Positions 1 through 6,668 are shown, counted from the first letter of the stretch. The stretch is 6,668 nucleotides of DNA from Rickettsiales bacterium (GCA_947378695.1 CANCKZ010000040.1:1-6668), one strand, 5' to 3'. The notes: generated by a model from the sequence alone, not told the origin. Program-made: numbers and translations.

Positions 1-497
<497 letters not shown>

Positions 498-560
498 TAG
501 AAGTATATTATTCATTTGCAGAATTAATAATACTTAAGTATACTAAGATTCAATTGATTC

Positions 561-600
561 TCTATGCTATTTATTTACATAACTTTCGTTATGCAATAGA
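561..600 (-). other. Hairpin with GNRA-type loop in the 23S leader
   Basis: Positions 578-593 form a perfect 6-bp inverted repeat with a 4-nt loop. On the transcribed minus strand it reads CATAAC-GAAA-GTTATG, so the loop is a GAAA (GNRA) tetraloop. A second complementary pair, TCTAT (561-565) and ATAGA (596-600), could extend the stem across an asymmetric internal loop. It lies roughly 80-100 nt before the mature 23S 5' end. It could be a leader folding or processing element, but no canonical boxA antitermination sequence was recognised beside it. The function is inference. Confidence 0.4.
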
Positions 601-675
601 TGCGTTTGTTTGATTTATTCTTTACAACAATACAAAAAGGGAAAGTTTTTCATTTCTTGCTTTTTTGTATTTAGA

Positions 676-704
676 CTTAAAAACATATCTTTTTCAAATG
701 TCAA
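676..704 (-). promoter_or_regulatory. Probable sigma-70-type promoter of the 23S rRNA gene
   Basis: On the minus strand a perfect -35 hexamer TTGACA (704-699) is followed by a 17-nt spacer and a 4/6 -10 hexamer TTTAAG (681-676). Transcription would begin near 668-669, giving a leader of about 170 nt before the mature 23S end. Directly upstream of the -35 (about 705-730) are runs of A and T resembling the UP elements of rRNA promoters. The region between the -10 and the start is AT-rich, without the GC-rich discriminator usual for stringently controlled E. coli rRNA promoters. The hexamer match and spacing are seen in the sequence; the assignment to 23S is inferred from orientation and the lack of any other upstream gene. 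Confidence 0.6.
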
Positions 705-771
705 GGGTTTTTTTTAAAAAGATGAAAAAAGTTTTAAAACGCCTGAAAATGCTATATATTACAAACAATTA

Positions 772-803
772 TTGACAATTACCAAATAGTCTTTTTTCAT
801 AAA
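772..803 (+). promoter_or_regulatory. Candidate promoter for argG
   Basis: A perfect TTGACA (772-777) points towards argG. The best -10-like hexamer, CATAAA (798-803, 4/6), lies 20 nt further, which is longer than the usual 16-18. At the normal spacing only poor matches occur. If used, the 5' untranslated region would be only about 15 nt. An alternative -10, TATATA/TATATT (753-760), has no convincing -35. The -35 word is clear, but the promoter as a whole is tentative. Confidence 0.33.
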
Positions 804-824
804 AAAAATTTTGCTTAATATATT

Positions 825-2018
825 ATGTCCGAAAAAGTCGTTTTAGCCTACTCAGGCGGTCTTGATACTTCCGTTATATTAAAATGGTTGATAGAAGAAA
901 AAGGTTATGAAGTTCACACTTTCACTGCCGATTTAGGGCAAGGTGAAGATAACATGGAAGAAGTCAAGGCAAAGGCCATCAGAACCGGTGCAAAATCTGC
1001 TGCTGTTATGGATTTGAAAGAAGAATTTGTTCGTGATTTCGTTTTTCCAATGTTTCGTGCGAATGCTCTTTATGAAGGTTCGTATTTGCTAGGCACTTGT
1101 ATTGCTCGCCCTTTGATTGCACTTCGTCAAATTGAAGTTGCAAAAAATGTGGGAGCAAACATCGTTTCACACGGTGCTACCGGAAAAGGAAACGACCAAA
1201 TTCGCTTCGAACTTGGTTATTACGCAAACATGCCAAATGTTAAGGTTGTTGCTCCTTGGAGGGAGTGGTCATTGACATCTCGCACTCAAATGCTGGAATT
1301 TGCACGCAAACACAACATCGAAATTCCAATGGGGAAAGAAAACGAACCACCATATTCAATGGATGCAAACCTCTTGCACCTTTCAATTGAAGGAAAAGCA
1401 CTTGAAGACACATGGGAACCTGCAAAACGTGATACCTACATTCGTGTAAAGCACTTGGAAGAGACTCCAAATGAAAAGGAAACTTTTGAAATTGACTTTG
1501 AAAAAGGTGATGCCGTTGCAATTAACGGGCAAAAGCTTTCGCCTGCTACTTTGTTGACAAAACTGAACGAACTTGGTGCAAAGCATGGTGTTGGTCGCAT
1601 TGATTTAATCGAAAACCGTTTCATTGGAATGAAATCCCGTGGAATTTACGAAACACCGGGTGGCACAATTTTGCTTCACGCTCACCGTGCAATTGAATCA
1701 ATAACTCTTGACCGTGGCACAATGCACTTAAAGGACGAACTTATGCCAAAATATGCGGAGTTAATCTATAACGGTTTTTGGTTTTCCGGCGAACGCCAAA
1801 TGTTGCAATCTGCAATTGATTTTTCACAAGAAAAAGTTTCGGGAACAATCAAACTTTCGCTTTACAAAGGCAATGTTTTAATTGAAGGAAGGAAGTCTCC
1901 TCACACTCTTTTCAACAAAAATGTTGTAACATTTGAAACTGATTCGGTCTATAACCAAAAAGACGCAGAAGGCTTCATTAAACTTAACGCACTAAGGTTC
2001 CGCCTGCGTGATATCTAA
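825..2018 (+). CDS. argG: Argininosuccinate synthase
   Basis: ArgG joins citrulline and aspartate using ATP, giving argininosuccinate, AMP and pyrophosphate. This is the penultimate step of arginine synthesis, in the cytoplasm. The 397-residue product is close to the family length of about 400. The N-terminal nucleotide-binding half carries the PP-loop AYSGGLDTS (residues 8-16) and the conserved [13 protein letters not shown] (117-129). The C-terminal synthetase half contains [14 protein letters not shown] (from 177) and runs intact to the stop. The ATG start is fixed by an in-frame TAA 9 bp upstream. No Shine-Dalgarno purine tract precedes it; the bases before the start are A/T only. It stands alone, divergent from the 23S gene and convergent with the synthetase run, and is followed 9 bp after its stop by a strong hairpin. 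argH is not in the window. The frame is unbroken and the assignment is secure. Confidence 0.97.
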   Translation: MSEKVVLAYSGGLDTSVILKWLIEEKGYEVHTFTADLGQGEDNMEEVKAKAIRTGAKSAAVMDLKEEFVRDFVFPMFRANALYEGSYLLGTCIARPLIALRQIEVAKNVGANIVSHGATGKGNDQIRFELGYYANMPNVKVVAPWREWSLTSRTQMLEFARKHNIEIPMGKENEPPYSMDANLLHLSIEGKALEDTWEPAKRDTYIRVKHLEETPNEKETFEIDFEKGDAVAINGQKLSPATLLTKLNELGAKHGVGRIDLIENRFIGMKSRGIYETPGGTILLHAHRAIESITLDRGTMHLKDELMPKYAELIYNGFWFSGERQMLQSAIDFSQEKVSGTIKLSLYKGNVLIEGRKSPHTLFNKNVVTFETDSVYNQKDAEGFIKLNALRFRLRDI

Positions 2019-2026
2019 ACCACGAC

Positions 2027-2063
2027 GGTATAATCAGAAGGTTAAACGCTTTCTGATTATACT
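2027..2063 (+). terminator. Long hairpin at the 3' end of argG, probable terminator
   Basis: A perfect 12-bp inverted repeat, GTATAATCAGAA (2028-2039) and TTCTGATTATAC (2051-2062), is extended inward by a G-U and a G-C pair around a 7-nt loop (2042-2048), and outward by one G-U pair. It begins 9 bp after the argG stop. The inner wobble pair forms only in plus-strand RNA (it becomes a C-A mismatch on the minus strand), which favours argG as the gene served. There is no U-tract after the stem on either strand, so it is not a canonical intrinsic terminator. It may act as a non-canonical terminator or as a 3' end stabiliser, possibly for both convergent transcripts. Confidence 0.6.
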
Positions 2064-2070
2064 CCGCAAA

Positions 2071-2108
2071 AATTTACAAACTTGAATTTACAAAGTTTAA
2101 TTCACAAA
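2071..2108. repeat. Three tandem copies of a 10-bp word with 14-bp period
   Basis: AATTTACAAA occurs at 2071-2080 and 2085-2094, and AATTCACAAA at 2099-2108, spaced exactly 14 bp. The array fills the gap between the argG hairpin and the end of the exported-protein gene, and the third copy overlaps that gene's stop codon (TGA, minus strand, 2104-2102). The words are AT-rich and simple, so replication slippage is the plainest origin. Confidence 0.55.
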
Positions 2109-3685
2109 TTTCCGTTTTTCTGTAAATCAAGAATTGCGTCAAGAAGGTCTTGCAAATTTGCCTGTGCATCAAGTTCGTTTTGAATTGTTGCACGATTTGC
2201 CTTACTTGTGATGCTTGCTGTTTGCACTTTTGGATCGCCGTATGGGTCCGAAATGGGGTTTTTCCCATAGGCAGCGGCAATATCTGCTTTTTGTGAGTCC
2301 GTCAGATACTCAGAAACGCCAGATGCGTATTCAATTTCCGCCATATTACCCTCCAACGAAGTCTTTAACTCGTTTAAGCCCTCCTGACTAATTGCATGCT
2401 GTGCAAGTGCCATGTCTTCTGCAGTCATGCCCTTCGTAATTATAGCATTATACTTTCCAAACAGTGCGTCAATGTCAATAATATCATCAATTTCATCAAC
2501 TTGTTGAACAACAGATAGGGTGCTATTCACTGCAATTGCAGATTTAATATCATTTCGTGCGTTGGAAATGTAACTTGCGTTTGCGTTTATTCCAGAATCA
2601 ATCATCATAATATTACTGAAACCACGGCACAAATAGGCACGAACTTTCGCCGTTGCAACAGATTTGGACACCTCCCCACCCATTGCACTAATTTGCGATG
2701 CATAAAGTGAGTATTTATCCGTCTTGTTTTCAAATGATGAACAAAATGATGGATTTGGATTAGGCTCAGGATTTGGCTTAGGCTCAGGCTCAGGATTTGG
2801 CTTAGGTTCTGGGTTGGAACTTGAAGTTGAGGCTCCAATCATTACAACTTCCGGCAGTTGTTCCGTTGCAATATCAATATCAATACCAACCAAACACGCA
2901 CCAACACAGGCGGAAGCTCCCATTTCAGAGGCAATGATCGTTTTAATATCGGCAAATGAAGGGTTGTTGAAAAATTCCGCTTCGTATTTTGTGTAATCAT
3001 GCGAACCTTCGTGCCATTTAGCAGAATATCTTTCGCCAACTTCCTGCAAACATTCAGCACCATTGTTACACGATGTTTCCTCCACAGTTTTTGCCATATA
3101 CCAAACCGCCTCCATCGTTTCGTTGAATGTTATTGTTTTATTGAAAAACATTGAAGGTTTAAGGAGCAAATACGATTCATCAAATTTCACAACTTCCTTT
3201 GCCTCAACAGTTGCTTTTCCATAGTTCTTCAAGTGAATATTAGCAATGGAGCGGTAATATTTCAGTTCATAAAGCTGCTTTGTGTAATGCTCAATTGCGT
3301 CTTCGTCTTTTGTTGCTTTAATTTTGTCTTCCAAGGTTGAAATATCCTTTGCGAGGTTTTTCAGTTGTGCTTTCCAGTCTTGTTTTTTGCGTGTAAGTTG
3401 TTTGTATTGCTCAACATTCACCTCCCTGTTTTCCTCAACACTTGCCAAGCTTTCAACGGCATTTGGCGATGTCACTTTCGCTGATATATACGATGTTTTG
3501 GCTTTTTTCTCACTCAAAACAAGGGTTGGAATGGCTTTTTGCCTTCTAGCTTTGCTAAGCGATGCTTCGTTTTTTGACGACTCCTTTGCCGACACCTCCT
3601 TTGCCGACACTTCCTTTGCATAAACAAAACTTTCACAGGCAAAACTTGCTTGAAGAATAACAGCGGCAAGAACAAACAATTTCAT
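2102..3685 (-). CDS. Exported protein of unknown function with coiled coil and Pro-rich linker
   Basis: I do not recognise this 527-residue protein. It opens with a type I signal peptide: K2, a hydrophobic stretch at 3-16, and likely cleavage after A16 (SFA) or A23 (VYA). C17 lacks a proper lipobox. Residues 23-36 are AKEVS, AKEVS, AKESS. Residues about 90-145 are charged and probably coiled coil. A middle region contains C206, C212, C260, C264 and an HEGSH at 225-229. Residues 291-312 are a Pro-Glu/Lys/Asn linker. The C-terminal part (313-527) includes C315, C353 and an acidic, Ile/Asp-rich stretch (396-408), and looks helical. Six cysteines in the chain after A23 would suit periplasmic disulfides. 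No transmembrane anchor or known catalytic domain is evident, and no SPOR domain, although many alphaproteobacteria carry a SPOR-protein gene after argS. The gene starts 3 bp after the argS stop without a visible Shine-Dalgarno, suggesting translational coupling. The frame is intact and its base use resembles its neighbours. Confidence 0.85.
   Translation of the reverse strand: MKLFVLAAVILQASFACESFVYAKEVSAKEVSAKESSKNEASLSKARRQKAIPTLVLSEKKAKTSYISAKVTSPNAVESLASVEENREVNVEQYKQLTRKKQDWKAQLKNLAKDISTLEDKIKATKDEDAIEHYTKQLYELKYYRSIANIHLKNYGKATVEAKEVVKFDESYLLLKPSMFFNKTITFNETMEAVWYMAKTVEETSCNNGAECLQEVGERYSAKWHEGSHDYTKYEAEFFNNPSFADIKTIIASEMGASACVGACLVGIDIDIATEQLPEVVMIGASTSSSNPEPKPNPEPEPKPNPEPNPNPSFCSSFENKTDKYSLYASQISAMGGEVSKSVATAKVRAYLCRGFSNIMMIDSGINANASYISNARNDIKSAIAVNSTLSVVQQVDEIDDIIDIDALFGKYNAIITKGMTAEDMALAQHAISQEGLNELKTSLEGNMAEIEYASGVSEYLTDSQKADIAAAYGKNPISDPYGDPKVQTASITSKANRATIQNELDAQANLQDLLDAILDLQKNGNL
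2751..2810. repeat. 18-bp tandem repeat encoding the Pro-rich linker
   Basis: Three near-identical 18-bp units lie at 2751-2768, 2769-2786 and 2793-2810, with one extra 6-bp part-unit (2787-2792) before the third. On the coding (minus) strand they give alternating Pro with Glu, Lys or Asn, about residues 291-312 of the exported protein. The unit length is a multiple of three, so gain or loss of copies keeps the frame. Such linkers often separate domains of exported proteins or cross the cell wall or periplasm. Confidence 0.85.
3582..3619. repeat. 15-bp tandem repeat after the signal peptide
   Basis: Two 15-bp copies (3582-3596 and 3597-3611) differ at one base and are followed by an 8-base part-copy (3612-3619). 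They encode the AKEVS-type pentapeptides just after the signal sequence of the exported protein (about residues 23-36). The period is a multiple of three, so copy changes remain in frame. Confidence 0.75.
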
Positions 3686-3688
3686 AAA

Positions 3689-5365
3689 TTACATACTAGT
3701 TAATGGTTCAATATTGAATATATCGAAGATGAACTCAAAAACTTTTTTGGTTGAAAGAATAATGTTGACACTTGCTTGATTATGCAAGGAATTTTCTGGC
3801 GAACTGCCATCGGCAATAAAACGAGCTTCACGCACTGCGTTGCCAAGAGTCCACACCGAATGCAACTCCCCAGCAAGGGTGTAGGCATAAAATGCAAGGT
3901 GGTGAGGCTCATGATTCTTCACCGCAACTGCCAAAATTGAAGGAAATTCAATAATTTTGCGAATTAATCCCGCAAAGTGTGGGTTAATTGTTGTGTTTGA
4001 AAAATCAGCGGTTTGAATTTCGCTTTTCCTCATAATTGAAGATAGCCTTGAATAGGCGTATTGAATGTAGAAAATTGGGTTTTCTTTCGTTTGTTCTTTC
4101 ACTTTTTCAACATCAAAATCCATGTGGACATCGTTTTTTTTCGTAAGCATAATAAAACGCAGAATATCCACATTTACTGCTTCCAAAATGTCATCAACGG
4201 TAACAAAATTTCCTGCCCGTTTGGACATCTTAAACGCTTCACCATCTTTCAAAAACTTCACAATTTGGCAAATTTTGATATCAAGGTGGAAATTTTGCGT
4301 TGCAATCGCCTTTGTCATCGCTTGAAGGCGTGAAACATAGCCAAGGTGGTCTGCCCCTAAAACCATAACCAGATTATTGAATCCACGATTGATTTTATTG
4401 CGGTTATAAACCATATCTGGAACGCAATATGTATAACTTCCGTTGTTTTTTTGAACGACACGGTCTTGCGAATCGCCAAAATCTTTTGTTCTAAACAGAG
4501 TGCATTCCAGTGGCTCCCAATTTTCAAGATCAACAGATCTTGGTTTTTCCGGAACTGCCTTATAAATTAGGTTTTTTTCCCAAAGTTCGTCAAACGCCTT
4601 TGAAATTGCATCAGAATTCACAATCTCCTTTTCAGAGGAAAAAACATCGTGCTTAATTTTCAACTTTGCAAGGGTTGATTTCACCCAGTTTAAATTCCAT
4701 TCCGTTGCAAATTGTTTGAAAATTGGATCGTTTTCTTGCAAATCACTACCAAATTTTGTACTAATTTCCCGTGCAATATCAACAATATATTCCGCAGGAT
4801 AACACCCTTCCAACACTTCAATATTTTCACCCAAAAGTTGGCAGTAGCGAATCCATACCGATTTCCCCAGAACTTCAATTTGATTTCCCGCATCGTTAAT
4901 GTAATATTCCTTGGTAACATCAAACCCAGTTTTAAGTAGTAAATCCGCAAGAACATCGCCGTAAATTGCACCGCGAAGGTGCCCCACATGGAGTGGTCCC
5001 GTTGGGTTCGCCGAAACATATTCAATGTTGATTTTCTCCGATTTTCCAATATCTGGCAGGGTTTTTGCCTCAACAATGGATTGCATCATTTCAACGAAAG
5101 TTGAATCGTCAATGCAAATATTTATGAACCCGGGTTTTGCAACCGTGCATTCACGCACAAACGGAATTGTGGCAATTAATGAAGCGTATTTTTCCGCAAG
5201 CTCAACTGGCGATTTTTTTTCAATTTTTGAGGCAAGCATCGCAATATTCGTGGCAAAATCTCCGTGAGACTTATCCCGTGGATACTCACACACAAACGGA
5301 ATTTCCTGTGAAACTTCACACACTTTTGCAATTTCATTACGAATGTATTCCAAAATATTTTTCAT
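3689..5365 (-). CDS. argS: Arginyl-tRNA synthetase
   Basis: A cytoplasmic class I synthetase that charges tRNA-Arg with arginine using ATP; ArgRS enzymes need the tRNA present for amino acid activation. The 558-residue product is near the family length of about 550-590. In order it shows the N-terminal tRNA-recognition domain with GDFATN (35-40), the catalytic core with SANPTGPLHVGHLRGA (118-133, HIGH motif as HVGH 126-129) and YINDAGNQ (155-162), the VLGADHLGY stretch (335-343), the KMSKRAGNFVT loop (379-389), and the anticodon-binding DALR domain from about 430 (PIFYIQYAYSRL) to the C-terminal NIEPLTSM. All key motifs are present. The ATG lies 5 bp after the stop of the lysyl-tRNA synthetase gene, and an AAGG ribosome-binding word overlaps that stop, so the two are probably co-transcribed and translationally coupled. 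Confidence 0.97.
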   Translation of the reverse strand: MKNILEYIRNEIAKVCEVSQEIPFVCEYPRDKSHGDFATNIAMLASKIEKKSPVELAEKYASLIATIPFVRECTVAKPGFINICIDDSTFVEMMQSIVEAKTLPDIGKSEKINIEYVSANPTGPLHVGHLRGAIYGDVLADLLLKTGFDVTKEYYINDAGNQIEVLGKSVWIRYCQLLGENIEVLEGCYPAEYIVDIAREISTKFGSDLQENDPIFKQFATEWNLNWVKSTLAKLKIKHDVFSSEKEIVNSDAISKAFDELWEKNLIYKAVPEKPRSVDLENWEPLECTLFRTKDFGDSQDRVVQKNNGSYTYCVPDMVYNRNKINRGFNNLVMVLGADHLGYVSRLQAMTKAIATQNFHLDIKICQIVKFLKDGEAFKMSKRAGNFVTVDDILEAVNVDILRFIMLTKKNDVHMDFDVEKVKEQTKENPIFYIQYAYSRLSSIMRKSEIQTADFSNTTINPHFAGLIRKIIEFPSILAVAVKNHEPHHLAFYAYTLAGELHSVWTLGNAVREARFIADGSSPENSLHNQASVNIILSTKKVFEFIFDIFNIEPLTSM

Positions 5366-5368
5366 ATA

Positions 5369-5372
5369 CCTT
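5369..5372 (-). promoter_or_regulatory. Ribosome-binding site of argS overlapping the upstream stop codon
   Basis: On the minus strand TAAGGTATATG contains the upstream gene's TAA stop (5373-5371), a short AAGG Shine-Dalgarno word (5372-5369) overlapping it, and the argS ATG (5365-5363) three bases later. The spacing is short, as is common in tightly packed coupled genes. It supports the chosen start. It is also the only clear Shine-Dalgarno word before any of the three starts visible in the window. Confidence 0.5.
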
Positions 5373-6668
5373 ACTTCAATTTTTCTTCAATTAACTTTGC
5401 CATGTTTTGCGTTCCAAAAAGTGCGATGAACGAACCAACTCTTGGTCCTTCACTTTGCCCTAAAATTGTGCGGTAAATGCAGGAAAACCAGTCTTTAATT
5501 TCAAAATCAGCTTCTTTTGCAATTGCATAAACTCCATTTTGAAGAACGCCAGCATCAACTTCTTGCGTTGATTTACAAAATTCCAAAAGCTTTTCCAGCA
5601 ACACCCTTTCTTGTGAAGTTGGAACATCAAACTTCTTATTTGGCTTAATGTAGTGCTTGTAATAGTTAATCGATTTTGCGACCATTTCGTCCAAAAATGG
5701 GAATTTCCCCTTGTGCAAATGCGGTGCATATTTTTGGATAAACCCCCATAGAATATCGTCAGAATCTGGGTTACAAACCGAAGCAAGGTTCAAAATGAGT
5801 GAATACGAAACTCCTTCAAGGTTGAACTGCGGAACAACACCAGAGTGGATATAAAATACTGGGTTTTCGTATATTGCATCAGGATTTTTCCAAAATGAAT
5901 GCACAAATGCAATGTATTCATCAACCGCCTTTGGAATTGATGCAAAATAGAGTTTTTTCGCAGTTTTTGGCTTTTGAAACATAAACAGCGAAAGGGATTC
6001 CGCTGGTGCACAAGCAAGCCATTCTTCAACAGAAATCCCATTGCCTTTGGATTTTGAAATTTTCGCACCGTCTTCCCCAAGGAAAAGCTCATAGCAGAAA
6101 TTGACAGGGGGCTTTGTTCCCAAAATTTGGCAAATTTTCTTATAGAGTGGCTCATTTGCAAGGTGATCCTTCCCAAAAATTTCGTAATCAACGCCAAATG
6201 TGTGCCACCTTGCACCAAAATCAACCTTCCATTGAAGCTTGCATTTTCCATTTGTCACTTCCGTTTCAACCTCTTCACCAAGTGCGTTTTGATAGGTAAT
6301 CGTCCCGTTTTGTTTGTTCACAGAAATAACGCCTTCTTCCAAAACAACGCCGGTTTTGTTGCAAATTGGCATAAATGGCGAATATGTTTTTTGGCGATCC
6401 TCCCCCAATGTTGGAAGCATAAGCTTCATAAGGTCGTCATATTTTTCCAGAACAGTCAGCATTGTTTGGTTGTATTCCCCGTTTTCGTATTTTTGAGTAG
6501 CCGAAACAAATTCGTAATCAAAATTGAAGCCGTCCAAAAATGAGCGAAGCCTTGCGTTCATATTATGCCCATAACTTTCGTGTGTTTGAAAGGGATCGGG
6601 AACTTTTGTCAGCGGTTTTTTTAAATGAGGAGCAATCATTTCCTTGTTTGGAAGGTTTTCTGGCACTT
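5371..6668 (-). CDS. lysS: Class I lysyl-tRNA synthetase, 5' end missing
   Basis: This archaeal-type class I enzyme charges tRNA-Lys with lysine and is found in archaea, alphaproteobacteria and spirochaetes instead of the usual class II LysRS. It is often named lysK. The visible 432 codons (including stop) begin inside the gene. The first visible codon is GTG, but it matches the internal family stretch VPxNxPNxEM, so it is not the start. Roughly 100 N-terminal residues with the HIGH motif lie beyond the right edge. Numbering from that Val, I see PLTKVPDPFQTHES (18-31), MLPTLGEDR (83-91), LQWKVDFGARWHTFGVDYE (144-162), FGKDH (164-168) and the signature loop KISKSKGN (202-209). The helical anticodon-binding region follows and ends with LGQSEGPRVGSFIALFG, a typical alphaproteobacterial terminus. 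The frame is unbroken. It is first in a tight run with argS. Confidence 0.95.
   Translation of the reverse strand, partial: VPENLPNKEMIAPHLKKPLTKVPDPFQTHESYGHNMNARLRSFLDGFNFDYEFVSATQKYENGEYNQTMLTVLEKYDDLMKLMLPTLGEDRQKTYSPFMPICNKTGVVLEEGVISVNKQNGTITYQNALGEEVETEVTNGKCKLQWKVDFGARWHTFGVDYEIFGKDHLANEPLYKKICQILGTKPPVNFCYELFLGEDGAKISKSKGNGISVEEWLACAPAESLSLFMFQKPKTAKKLYFASIPKAVDEYIAFVHSFWKNPDAIYENPVFYIHSGVVPQFNLEGVSYSLILNLASVCNPDSDDILWGFIQKYAPHLHKGKFPFLDEMVAKSINYYKHYIKPNKKFDVPTSQERVLLEKLLEFCKSTQEVDAGVLQNGVYAIAKEADFEIKDWFSCIYRTILGQSEGPRVGSFIALFGTQNMAKLIEEKLK

Larger units (their letters stand above)
498..824. other. Divergent intergenic region between the 23S rRNA gene and argG
   Basis: About 327 bp, strongly AT-rich, with no credible protein or tRNA gene on either strand. 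The half nearest the rRNA (about 498-668) would be transcribed as the 23S leader. It contains a 12-bp perfect palindrome (530-541), an imperfect inverted repeat (502-534, arms AGTAT and ATACT with partly paired AT-rich interiors), and a tetraloop hairpin around 578-593. The central part (about 705-771) is made of A- and T-tracts lying between two oppositely directed TTGACA hexamers. I looked for the tRNA-Ile/tRNA-Ala spacer genes and a 16S 3' end (anti-Shine-Dalgarno CCTCC context) that normally precede 23S, and found none. Confidence 0.85.

Noticed and set aside
634..651. AAAAA/TTTTT inverted repeat as a terminator or leader hairpin
   Set aside because: Only five A-T pairs in low-complexity sequence; too weak to support.
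498..824. Hidden tRNA, small RNA or CRISPR array in the divergent intergenic region
   Set aside because: No cloverleaf with TTCGA-type T-loop, no CCA end and no regularly spaced repeat was found on either strand.
2724..2996. Plus-strand frame encoding a Gly-Ser-Phe-Leu repeat protein
   Set aside because: It is the antisense reading of the Pro-rich 18-bp repeat inside the exported-protein gene; the Gly-rich look comes from complementing Pro codons.
3635..3637. C17 as a lipoprotein acylation site in the exported protein
   Set aside because: The preceding residues (S-F-A) do not make a lipobox, which needs an aliphatic residue at -3; ordinary signal peptidase I cleavage is more likely.
6664..6668. 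GTG at the right edge as the start of the lysyl-tRNA synthetase
   Set aside because: The residues that follow match an internal part of class I LysRS, and the HIGH-motif half is missing, so the true start lies outside the window.

Overview
This is an AT-rich chromosomal segment that most resembles an alphaproteobacterium. Three things point there: the 5' part of a 23S rRNA gene whose start has the alphaproteobacterial wording, a class I (archaeal-type) lysyl-tRNA synthetase, which among bacteria is typical of alphaproteobacteria and spirochaetes, and the type of the argS gene next to it. The base composition and a 23S gene not preceded by 16S would fit Rickettsiales-like or other host-associated, AT-rich alphaproteobacterial lineages. 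The order cannot be settled from this window.

Layout, left to right. (1) Positions 1 to about 497, minus strand: the 5' fifth of a 23S rRNA gene that runs off the left edge. (2) About 498-824: a very AT-rich divergent intergenic region. It holds a good -35/-10 pair pointing at the 23S gene, a structured leader of about 170 nt, and a weaker promoter candidate pointing at argG. No 16S, tRNA-Ile or tRNA-Ala gene lies here, so the 23S gene appears to be transcribed from its own promoter. (3) 825-2018, plus strand: argG, complete. (4) 2019-2101: a convergent intergenic region with a long hairpin and three tandem 14-bp repeats. (5) Minus strand, 6668 down to 2102: a compact three-gene run, class I lysyl-tRNA synthetase (5' end cut by the window edge), then argS after 5 bp, then an unrecognised 527-residue exported protein after 3 bp.

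The recognisable genes concern translation and arginine supply: rRNA, charging of tRNA-Lys and tRNA-Arg, and the argininosuccinate step of arginine synthesis. The one gene of unknown role is the exported protein at the end of the synthetase run. It has a signal peptide, a short N-terminal pentapeptide repeat, a probable coiled coil, a Pro-rich linker encoded by an 18-bp DNA repeat, and an even number of cysteines in the mature chain. I see no mobile element, CRISPR array, phage gene or toxin-antitoxin pair. The points most worth following are the unlinked 23S gene with its own leader, and the exported protein.
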